A stretch of 64,000 nt of DNA from Brachionus rotundiformis (lineage: Eukaryota > Rotifera > Eurotatoria > Ploima > Brachionidae). The notes under the pieces were generated by a model. That model searched no databases, was not told where the DNA came from, and saw only the letters and a program-made list of their open reading frames with translations. Location of the stretch: the NCBI GenBank assembly GCA_016802295.1, contig JAESIW010000136.1:204177-268176 (forward strand), given 5' to 3'. Made by a program: the position numbers and the translations under genes. Below are positions 1-10,707 of the stretch, piece by piece. Each line of letters opens with the position of its first letter. Within the stretch, counting starts at the first letter, position 1.

Positions 1-825
1 TTAGGAGAATGGTTGTAAGATTTAGTTTCATTTTAGATTTATGGTCAAAAATTTTTTACCTGATCTTAAATACCCAAGTTTTTTTTAATAAAAGTAAAAT
101 ATTCGGCGCATTTTAAACCTAATTCCGTATAAAAAGAATTTTATTCTAGATAATAAGTTTCTTATTTTAAGCTAAATTATAAAAATAAAAAATTAACCTA
201 CATGAAAAAATAGACCAAATTTAAAAAAAAAAATTTTCTTTATCTTTTTTTTTGACGAATATTTGTTTACAATTAAATAATACGAAAAAAATTATCAACA
301 ATTAATAATTGAGCTAATTTTGAGTTTCATCAATAAATCAATGGTTATTTGCTTAAAATCAAAATTCATCTTTTAATGTTTTAAGTTATTAATACTGAAA
401 AATTTGGTTTCATTAGCTTAACTTTATTTCTTGTTTGTTTTTTCCTTTTAATTTTTCAATAGTTTAAATCAAAAGTTCAAAGAAAAAAATTAACTAATTT
501 TAATTTAAATTTATTAATTTTTAATTAAATTATATCAATAAATGACAAAAAAAAAGAGAGAAAATATTAAAAAAGACATGAAATTTTAATAAATAATTTT
601 TTTAGTTTGTTTTACTTTTTAAAATTTTTCAAACTCATAAATAAATTCGATTAAAAAAAAAAAGAGTTATCTTTTTTTTGTAGCCCAAGTTATCTAAACT
701 CAATTTCAAATTTAAATCAAAATGATAAAAAGGGTTGAATTAAAATGCTTTTAAATAATGTTTTTAATCGCTCGGTAAATTAAAATTTTACACTAAATGA
801 ATATTGTTATCTATTCGGTCCTCAT
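1..825. other. AT-rich sequence, no gene seen
   Basis: Downstream flank of the ERM gene. It consists of A/T homopolymer-rich DNA with stops in all frames. I see no coding, RNA or repeat signal here. Confidence 0.6.
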
Positions 826-3818
826 TTACATAGACTCAAACTCGTCTATTCTTTTTTTGGTATTTCCTTGTCTAATTTGCTTCAAAGTCTTGTATTTGTC
901 ACGACCTTCTTTAAGATTGTCCTGATGAATGGTGTCCTCTTTGGTCTGCTTGTTCGGGTCCTTCACTTGGTTCAAATCTCTTCTCAACTCTTCAAGTTGT
1001 TGCTTCATCTTTTGGTTTTTGTCCACAGCTGGCTCACGGTATTGCTCCGGCGGCAATGACTCGTTTAACTTAAGCTCAATTCCGTTCTCATTTTTTACCT
1101 CATCGTCCTCATCATGCTCATTGTCGTCGGCATGCAAATGGTTGGATATTGACGAAGAACTGGCAGATCCATTGGCATGGTAATGCTGATTGGTTTGATG
1201 CATAAAGGACGAATGCGATGAGCCATTGCTGCTCGCTGCTGCTGCATTTATGTTCTTGGTTGTCACATCGGCCAACTTTCTCTGACTCTCTTCAACCCTG
1301 CGATGTGCATTCAACAGCTCTTCTTCCAAGCGCATGGCTTCTTCGGCCTTTCGCTGTGCTTCCTCGGCCTTCTCTTCGGCCAGGCGCCGCGCCTCCTCAG
1401 CTGCCGATGCCTTATCAAAATAATAATTAATAAGCGAATATCAATCAAAAACAACTTATATATCACGATGCAAATTTTGAAATTATAAACAATTTGGTCA
1501 ACAAAAACCAAGCAAATGGTTTAATATCGTTCTATAGAAGTGGTCAGACTTTTTCTCCAAATTTATTTTAGCTTTATTATTTTTATTTAATTAATTGAAT
1601 ATTTTATCTAAAAAATCTTTTTTCTATATCCTGAAGTACAGACTTAACTTATTTTCAAATTCGTTTATTTTATTCAATTAACTAAATATTTTATTAATTA
1701 AAAAATTTATTAAAAAATTCTAAAATTTTTGCTTCATCCCCAATTATAGACTTAACTAATTTTAAAATTAATTTTATTTTATTTTTTTCATTTATTTGAT
1801 TTTTATATTTAATTTAAAAAAATTTAAAATTTTCTATATCCTGATGTAAAGACTTAAATTTTTTCCAATTTTTTTTATTCTATTTTTAATTAATATTTTA
1901 TTAAAAAAATTCTTCTATATACCGAAATGGTCAGACTTAACCAATTTTCAATTTTTGTTCTTATTTTTCAGTAGATTAATTAATTATTTTATTAAAAAAA
2001 TTATTAAATTTCTTCTATATCCCGATATTAAATTGAATAAATCAAGCAAAATTATAAAATGAACAAAACTTGGCAATTTAATCTTACACTTCTCTTAACA
2101 AAAGGTATATAATTTGAACTAAATGAATTGCCAATGCTTAATTTAGGCTTTAGGTCAAACTTTTTAATCAATTTTCTCTGTGTAAAAGTTTTAAAATGTG
2201 ACATTTATTCTATTGTATACTAAAAAATATACCATTCTTTCGCGCTCTTCCTTTTCCAAGTTAGCTTTTTCCAAAGCTCTCTTTTGTTCTTCTTCGGCAG
2301 CCACACGCTCTTGTTCCAGTCGTATCCTGTCCTCTTCGGCACGTTTACGCTTCTCTTCCAAATCACGCGTTAACTGCGTTTGTTCCTCCAAAGCTAAATG
2401 CAAACCATCTAAGTCCGAGCTCATTTTTAGCCACGACTATTCAACTAATATTAATTTTTTCCTAAATGAAGATTTATATAGATCATTTAGGCAAAATATT
2501 AAGTTAGTCAAATAGCCAAAAATTATTTGTTATTATTTACCCTCTCTAGCTTTGTTTGCCTCCTCCTCTAATCTATTTAATTTTTCCAAAAGTTCATTCT
2601 TTTCCTTCTCGGCCAACTCTCTAGCTTGTCTCTCTTTTTGCAAAGTTTGCCTTGACAAAAAAAAAACAAAAAAACAATTAATTATCTGATAGAGATAAAA
2701 TGCTCATCAAATCTCATCTGACCTCTCTTTTTCTTTAAGTAGTTTTTCCTCCTTGGCCTGGGCTTTCATCTGCTGTACCTCGATGCTGTCGTCCTTGCGG
2801 CGTCTCATGTACAGCTCGTGATTTCCCATGCACAACGCCAGAATGCGTTTGTTTATGCGAAGTCTTGATGCAAAAAATATGAAGTCAGATGACTTGCGGT
2901 CAACTGGTTTGATGGTAAATTTTTTGTCATTGAAAGAAATGTTGCGGATTTCGCTCCATGGAAAGCCGATTCTTGGCGTCAATCTAGAAAAATTTCAAAA
3001 ATTAGACAACTATTTTGAAAATGATCTATATATTTTTTTAATTTTTAAATAAAGATAATTAAATTTGTTTACTTGTCCTCTTTTTCATAAATGTTTAGTC
3101 CAAGGGCGTCCACTCCGAGCCACAAATCGGTGCCTTTTTTATTCTTGATCTCAAAATAGTTCACTCCGTACATTTCGAGATCTTGAGCAATCTTCAAATA
3201 TTCCATCATGGCCTCTTCTCTCAAAACACCAACATGCTCCTTGTACCAATTGATAATTCGGTCATGCCACTCGGATTCAGTGTATTGGTATTGATCTATT
3301 ACTCTACAAATAAATTAGATACAATTTAAATTGGTCCAAGTTGGTTACTTTTTGGGCAAAAGTTTATCATTAGCCAAAAAATCTTTGACATTGACGGCTG
3401 GATTGTAGTCGCCGTACTTGGCCTGTGTGGCATACGAGGCGAGTAGGACACAAGTCTCTGGTGGACAGTAGATTTCCTCGCTCAAAATGGACTCTTTTAC
3501 CTGGAGGAAAAACATGCGCAGGGTTATGTCTTGGATAATTTCTTCGCTGGCGTCCTCTGGAAAGTACTTGGCTCTGAATTTGAATACTAAAGGACTCTCT
3601 TTGGATATGTCCTGGGACAATACTTTTTTGTTCAGCTTGAGCCATGTCAATAGGCCTTTGGTGTCCTTGTACTGCAGGCCAAAGTACCAAATCTCTCTCA
3701 AACCAATTGTCTTAACCACTTGGTCAAAAAGCTGCTTGCCAGTCGTGGTCTGCTGAATGGAAAACTCCAACTCAGCATCCATGGTAATAACGCGAACATT
3801 TACCGGTCTAGGTGGCAT
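826..3818 (-). CDS. Ezrin/radixin/moesin (ERM) family protein
   Basis: Membrane-cytoskeleton linker that ties cortical actin to membrane proteins. Six exons join in phase: 3818-3349, 3303-3073, 2983-2723, 2650-2541, 2408-2233 and 1410-826, giving about 610 aa (vertebrate ERMs are about 580). The start MPPRPVNVRV lies at the usual ERM N-terminus. Exons 1-3 encode the three-lobed FERM domain (about residues 1-300), ending in the ALCMGNHELYMRRRK segment typical of ERMs. A long Glu/Arg/Lys-rich coiled-coil helix follows, then a Ser/Asn/Ala/His-rich linker in place of the polyproline stretch. The C-terminal actin-binding tail contains KYKTLKQIRQGNTK and ends RIDEFESM. The regulatory Thr in KYKTL, phosphorylated in moesin to open the molecule, is conserved. 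Merlin is excluded because this actin-binding tail is intact. The 822-nt intron 1411-2232 holds a degenerate tandem repeat. Which of the three vertebrate paralogues it matches cannot be decided, as expected for an invertebrate single ERM. Confidence 0.96.
1530..2035. repeat. Degenerate tandem repeat, about 80-110 bp unit, in ERM intron 5
   Basis: About six diverged copies share the core TTCTATATCC-TGA-(GT)-CAGACTTAA, followed by a T-rich stretch. They start near 1530, 1621, 1732, 1834, 1913 and 2012. The whole array lies in the long fifth intron of the ERM gene. Confidence 0.6.
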
Positions 3819-3839
3819 TTTTTTTCTACTTTTTTTGCT

Positions 3840-6800
3840 TCTTGTTCTACTCTAAAACCAATTTAGCAAAAATAAATTAGAAAACCAAAAAATAATAAAA
3901 AATTTATTTTTTTTTTTTAAAAATTAAAAAATAAAGTGAACAATCATTTTAATTGCGTGCATGATTCGTTTCATAGTCGAATCTTAAGTAAGTAGCTAAT
4001 TATTTTTCAAATTGCATGCATTTACATTTCATTAAATCATATGAAAACAATCTTAGCTTTGAGAGAAAAGTCTTGCCAAAAGTCTTTGCCAACAGGTGTT
4101 GCGTAAATAGATAAATGCTTTTTGTACAACTTGACGCAATCTAGCTCATTTATTTCCCTTTTGGTAAATCACAAAATGTTCAAATAGAAAAGAGAACAAA
4201 AAATGCATTCGTGTTTATTAATTTCTTAGTTTGTCCTCAATTTGATCCGATTTTTTGAGTTTAATTAAATATTTGAATGCTTGAACGATAATTTGGTATA
4301 TACCGTAAATTTTGGAATTTAGGTCGAATATTTTATATGGATTAGGGCTTGATTGAAAAATATAAAATAAAAAATGAAAATAAATTTATATGGAAAAGAA
4401 AAACTAGAAACAGTTTTGATATCTTTTATTTGTTGCCACAACTTGTACGGCTATCTTGTTTAATCAAAGTATTTATTATAAATTTAATCCATCCATGGTC
4501 TCATAGGATTCTAGAGCACTTTTAATAAATAGCTCAGTGACAGCTGTCTACTTTAGGTGCTAATCCACAGGCCGTATTTGTCTAGCATATCTGTGTGTTT
4601 AATTATTCTCATTTTCTTACCAATCTTAAAGCTATCAGAATAGGAAAACATTTTTTATCAATTAATTTATTGCTAATAAATAAAAAAGTATGTAAAAATG
4701 TATTTTCTTTCTTGAGTTTAGAATAGAAAAATAAATATCTAAAATAAATAAACTTGCTGAAATTTCACTCGTGACGGGGACAAGAGTGACCAAGTGCTGA
4801 GATGAGAAAAAATTTTCAAATTTAGTACACCATTTAAATACTTGACCAGAGCTAAGAAACAAACAAAAAAAAATAATTAACAAAAAATAAGATTTAAGTG
4901 CTTTTGATTTGATTTGAATGAAAACATGGACATTTCACGGCAAATGGGTTTTGAATCCGAATCTGTGGTAGATCACTTATCTAGCTTGACCAAGTCAATT
5001 TTGAGCAAAAACAAAATTAAGGAAAAGAGAGCTTAATTGCGTCCTAAGATCTAGATGTGTGTACATAGCCAAGGGTTTTTGGTTGTTTGTTTAGTGGTCA
5101 AATCTAATCATCTTAAAGCGAGATTAAAACCATATACTCAAGCTAAATGCCAAACTAAATAAACTCGGAAATAAAGCGCTGCATGTCCATTCGATGCGCC
5201 AAACATTTCAAGTCAAAATGAAAGAGTTGTGGACAAGTATAAACTCTTTTTATTCTAATAAGTTTCTAAATGAGAGAGAGAGAGAGAGATTTAATCTTTT
5301 GGTAAATCTTTATTTTCAAAATATATAAAACCTAATCAATTAGTTATAATCTTTTTTCGAAATAAGGTAACGACCTTTAGAGCGAAAAATAAAATAATTC
5401 TTGTCGTGTTTATGCAATTAAAATGATCTTAAACTAAGTCCCAAATAATGATAATAATCGACCATTTAGATCCTTAATTACTTGCTTAAAAATAGCACCT
5501 TAATCAAGCTCCTAAAAATATTTTCTAGCAAAGCGTCCACCTATCGTTTAGAAATGTTAAGAGTATCAATTTTAATTAGCCTAAAGATCATGTTTGTCAT
5601 CAAGATAATGATTAAAAACAAAAATATTTTTCCTCTTTAATGACCACAATTAAGAACCATTTAAAAATTGGCCCAGCTCAAAGCTTGCCAAAATACAAAT
5701 TAGTCTTTAAGTATTCGTTTGTTACTGAAAAGCTAATTTTTCTACTTTATTTTTTTAAATAATAAATAATTACACAATAAAAAGTTAAAAAATTATTATA
5801 AACTAAATCCAAAATTAAAATTTACTAATCTCTCTTGATAAATCAAACAATTTTTAATTAAAATCCTCATTTAAAAGAGAACGCCATCCGGTTGAAAAAA
5901 CTAACTACTCAAAAAAACTTATCTTATCACGTACTCGATCATTTTTTCTAATCTAAGTTGCCATTATTTTCATGTTAAAAATAAAAAAAAATTATTAAAA
6001 AGTTTTTAATTTCAGACAATTAAAACCCAAAATAGCGTTACCTTTATTTCTCTAATTGTTCTGTCTTTACTAGAACTATGAAGCTATTTTAGTTTCTCGA
6101 TTTTTTTAACCTCAATAAAAATAAATTTATGTTAGAAATGTAAATATATACCTGTTTGACATAAATATATATATTTTATTATTTTTCTTTGAAAATATAT
6201 AAAAAAAATGTATGCATTATGATTAATTTAGATTCATGTCTAAGTTTTGTTGTTATTAGCATTTTCTATTCGTCCTAAAATGAAACTATAGCCAAAGTGT
6301 TGGCCGGCTTGGATATTTAATATTTATGGAAGAGTAATTGACCTTTTAGAAAAATAAACTAAATTAATTTTTGTGCATAGGTCTTCCCATTTAGAATAGC
6401 CTTGATTAGTTTGTGCTAGCCTAATGTGTTCTACTTTAAATTGCGGAATCTTTGTATGTTTTTTAATGCTAAAATAAAAATTAAAAAATAAAAATCTTAA
6501 ATGTTCAATTGGTCAACAGTCTATCAATGACCAAGTAAATTTATTCCGTCCGAAAGTCTTGAAATCAATATTTAAATAAAAATAAAATCCTAGTCCACTT
6601 CCAAAGAGTATTTATGGCAAATTGAAATTTTTACTTTTGGTTAGAATAAAAAATAAGATAAACTCAATTTGAATTTTTTTAACTCTATTCAAGTGTTGAA
6701 TTACGGCTAAGTCTATGCAAAAATTTAAAAGTTCATATCTACCATCAATTGGGATATTAAAATGATATATTAAAATTTTAATCCTAATTCTAATATATGA

Positions 6801-7826
6801 AAATAAACAATCATGGTTTGATTTTTTAAAAATATTGTTGAATAATTTGAATATTTTACTTTTTAATTTTATTTTTAAGTCAAAAAAAAAAAGTTAATTA
6901 TGATAGATATGTATTTTGAACTTAAAAAGATAAAAAGATAAAAATTAATTCAAAAACGAAATTCAAAAGACTTCTTTTGATGATAGCCTATTATGAAATT
7001 TATATACCTATTCGATGATCTAAAAATAGGTGCAATTTTTACTTTAAATTTCTTACATAGTAAAACTTTTTTTATATTTTTTTTATCACTAAGACAACTA
7101 TTTTAAATAATTCAAAAAAAAATTTAGCCATTAATCTTGAGATAAACGAATTTTAAAACCTTCCTTTTGAAAACTAAATCTTAAAAACAATTTTAAATAG
7201 ATTTAAAAAATATTAATATTTAGTTGATAGATTTTTGAACTAATCTTTTGCTATTTTAAGCTTATTAACTTTAGCAAAAAAAAAAAGTGCCTATATTCAA
7301 ATGGATAAATAATTTTAATATTTTTATTCTAAATTACTAAAAATGCTTAAACTAAACGCTTCAATTAGAATTTTTTCTATTCGGAAATGAATAATAAAAA
7401 AATATTATCTTTTTAAATCATTATCTGATGAATGAATAGTAAAATTATCAAATATATATTTTTTATAAATTAAGAAAAAAAAATATTCAAAATATGAAAA
7501 ATATTTTTGAGTTAAAATTTTTTTAATAAAATCGAAATTTTTTTTTCATCTTTTGCCCTTCTTTTAAATCAGGTTCCATTAAGTTGAGATGAAAACTGGT
7601 TTTTAAGCTTTTAATTTATTTTTTATGGGTTGGGATTTTTAGATTATTTTTTTAGAAACAATTAGTTACAATTCATTAAATGTTTTATTTGTATTTTTAA
7701 TTTTTATTTGAATGAATTTTTATCGCATATTTTAGACTTATCCTTTTAATTATAAATTCCACTAGAATAAGTTAAAATTTTAAAAATAAATTCTCTTGCC
7801 AAATAATAACCAAAAAAAGAGTCGAA
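3840..7826. other. Intergenic, no gene seen; one (GA)n microsatellite
   Basis: About 4 kb between the divergently transcribed ERM and IRG-like genes. It is AT-rich and has no open frame of interest on either strand. A short (GA)n microsatellite lies at 5272-5289. No transposon motif was recognised. Confidence 0.5.
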
Positions 7827-8861
7827 ATGAATTTTTTTCATAGGGATGAATCCGCAAGCAGATATTGTGGCAATCACTTGAACATGTGGAAAAGAACCAA
7901 AATTGACATTGGAGTAATTGGCGATTCCACAAGTGAACAAAAGCAGATGTTTTTGAACAGACTTACCAGTTATGGTCCAATCTCTGCTTCTTGCGATCTT
8001 AAATTTAATATTTACCATCACAGAAACAATTCCCAAGTTCAAATATGGGACTTAACTCCCAGTACAGACTTAAATAGCCTCAATTTTTATGATTTCATAC
8101 CAACAATTAACACAAACAACTTTGACATGTTCATATTATTGCGTTCAAGCAATTTCAGCCAATTTGACCAAAAAATTTCCCAGTACTTCGAGTCAAGAGG
8201 GAAAAAAATACTTCTGGTAGGAATTAAGGACGATTCAGGCTTGAAAATATCACCTTACATTTCTCAAAAAGTCCACATAATTCCAGTTGATGATTTGTCT
8301 AAATTAAATGAAGATATAATAGACAATTTGGATAATGATAAAATGGTTTCTTTCATTTTAAGCATTGATCCCCTATCACCTGAAATTATTGAAAAAAAAA
8401 GTCAAGTTTTGAAAAAAAGATCGTCTGGTGTATCAGTTCAAAGTAGCCTATTTGGCACCCTAATTTCAGGTCCTAATTTGGCCATAATTGCTGATATAGC
8501 TTTACTTTCAGCCGAAATCTGGTTCTACAGAAAACAACTCGGCTTGAGTAATGAAAACTTAAAAAAATTATCACAAGATAGTCGCATGGCATGTAAAAAT
8601 ATTATTGAAGACTTATCGAAAAGTAAATATGGATCTTTTGCTTTACTCAAAGACATAAATCAAATATCATGCACATTGATAAAAATGATTCCAACTCTTT
8701 TAGCTTCTGATCTTTTTGACATCATTAAATTGGCGCCTATGTTCGGTTCCATTTTGCATGGTGCTACCTCCATAGCTGCATCAAGGTCAACATTGGTACA
8801 AATTATTGATGAAATGACAAAAGTAGCCGTTCGTATTCAAAGTCTAACTCAGAATAAATAA
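7827..8861 (+). CDS. IRG-like (immunity-related GTPase fold) protein with degenerate P-loop
   Basis: Intronless frame of 344 aa starting at an ATG. I assign it by pattern to the IRG (p47 GTPase) family. A hydrophobic strand precedes G32-D33-S34 (KIDIGVIGDS), where IRGs have G-D/E-S-G-x-G-K-S. WDLTP at 74-78 takes the place of the WDLPG switch motif. A YDF...FDMFILLRSSNF block matches the IRG strand before G4, and an IKDD stands where T/NKxD is expected. A C-terminal helical region contains ADIALLSAEIWFYRKQLGL, closely resembling the IRG helical domain (VDVALL..EI.FY.KQFGL). The P-loop lacks the second glycine and the GKS/GMS triplet (TSEQKQ instead), so GTP binding looks impaired. IRGs act on intracellular vacuoles in vertebrates; a non-hydrolysing regulatory role here is inference. 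The single exon among intron-rich neighbours fits either the usual IRG gene structure or a retrocopy. It could also be a more distant dynamin-like protein. Confidence 0.6.
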   Translation: MNFFHRDESASRYCGNHLNMWKRTKIDIGVIGDSTSEQKQMFLNRLTSYGPISASCDLKFNIYHHRNNSQVQIWDLTPSTDLNSLNFYDFIPTINTNNFDMFILLRSSNFSQFDQKISQYFESRGKKILLVGIKDDSGLKISPYISQKVHIIPVDDLSKLNEDIIDNLDNDKMVSFILSIDPLSPEIIEKKSQVLKKRSSGVSVQSSLFGTLISGPNLAIIADIALLSAEIWFYRKQLGLSNENLKKLSQDSRMACKNIIEDLSKSKYGSFALLKDINQISCTLIKMIPTLLASDLFDIIKLAPMFGSILHGATSIAASRSTLVQIIDEMTKVAVRIQSLTQNK

Positions 8862-10707
8862 ACTTTTATTTTTAATTTGTATATTATTGATTTTTCCTTA
8901 ATATTATAAATATTTTTGAATTGAATTTTCTTTCAGTAATTGATTTAAGTAAGAAATTAATAAATTAACTGGTTCACTTAATCGAAAGCATCATGGAAAA
9001 TATTTTATCATTAAATTAAATAAAATTGAGTCAGTGATCTTAGCATAAATAATTTATTTGATTTTATAGAAATTAATTTTAAAATAAAAAATTCAATTTT
9101 GTTTAATTAGAAGGTTTCGTCTATAATTTATTTGACAAAATTTGACAGACATACAGAACATTTAATTTGGAAATTCTAATGAAAAGTAGAAAAAATTCAA
9201 CATTAAATTTTGTTGTCTAGACAAACTTTTTTCGACTAGGTATCTTTCTAATAATGACGAATATTAACAATACAATTAAAAATAGATTTTAATTTAAATG
9301 CTAAATTTAAAGATTTTATAAAGATATTTTTGACTAGATAATCAATAATTTTGGTCTTGATAAAGGACAAAATAAATTTTTTTTCGAATATTTTTAAAAT
9401 TTTGATAACTCTATTAAATTATTCATTAATTTTTAAGAAGTGAAAATTTTATTAAAAAAAATTCAAGACCAAATGATGTTCAAATTATCCTGATAAAAAC
9501 TGAATTGCTTTTTAATTTATTTTATTATACATTATATTATTAAAAAATGGTATGTCAAAAAATATTTATTCATCCAAAAACTAATTATTTGATTCGAGTG
9601 CCTCTTAAATGATCAAATTTGAGAAAAACGATTAATTCATTTTTCTTTACTTGCCTGATTATATAAAAAACTTTATGCTTATTAGCATAAAGAATTGTAA
9701 TTAGTCTTTTATTCCTTTTAGTATTTTTTTCGTGATTTTGAATTAATATAAAATATAGCTGATCAAGCATTTTGCTGAATAATCTATTAAAAAAAATTAT
9801 TTTTCAAGAAATAAAGCACACAATTTTCACAGAAAAGATAAATTTAATTAGTTTTCAGACCTTAAATAAAACAACACTTCTCTTCCGATCTATTCTCTTC
9901 CTATTTTACAAATGATCAAGTGAATATTTTCAAAAAATGAGCCTCAAAAATCAATAAAGAATTTTAATTCCTTGTGTAAACATTCCAAAATAACAAGTCT
10001 CAATTCATTTGCTCTATTATTATTACTCAAGTATCAGTTTAATAATTAATGTGATTATTTTACTAGACCTAATCCCTAGATTACTTATATATATTAAAAA
10101 TAATTTTTTGCATATATAAGAATGAATTTATCTTTTTGAATTATTCATCAGGAGATAAATATTCATCTATTTATTTGATCAGGAGCAGCCTAAAGGTTTT
10201 ATTTCTAGACTCGTTCATCATATCTTAAATCGAAAATTATCATAATATTTTTTCTATCTTTTTTTAAAAACAAATGAGTACCTTGAAGCCTGGCTTATCA
10301 TTCTAAAATTAATTTTATTTATTTAATTTTTTTGTATATAATAATTTCAATCAAAAGATTATTTGTATTAATTGTTTAATAGATCAGGTAAGATTTTATT
10401 TAGTCACTTAACGAGTATTTAAAATTAAATATAAACCAATATGAATTAATTTTTTTTATAATTTTTGTTTCTAATTAAAGTAAAAGTTTTAACACTATGA
10501 GTTTTATTTTTTGTTGATTAAATAAATCAATAAAAGTTAATTTCCAAGACTCAAAGTTAAAGCCATAAATTATGTTCTATAAAGAATAAAATTTTTGATT
10601 TATAAGCTAGAAGATTTTTTAGATTTTTTTTTAATTAATCCGAATGATTCCGGTATTGCTTAATTAATCTAAACTGTATATATAAGAAAAAAAAAGCAGT
10701 CCCAAAG
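8862..10707. other. Intergenic, no gene seen
   Basis: About 1.8 kb of AT-rich DNA between two + strand genes. Frames are short and full of stops. The only oddity is the 12-mer CTCTTCCGATCT at 9880-9891, described in the findings. Confidence 0.5.
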
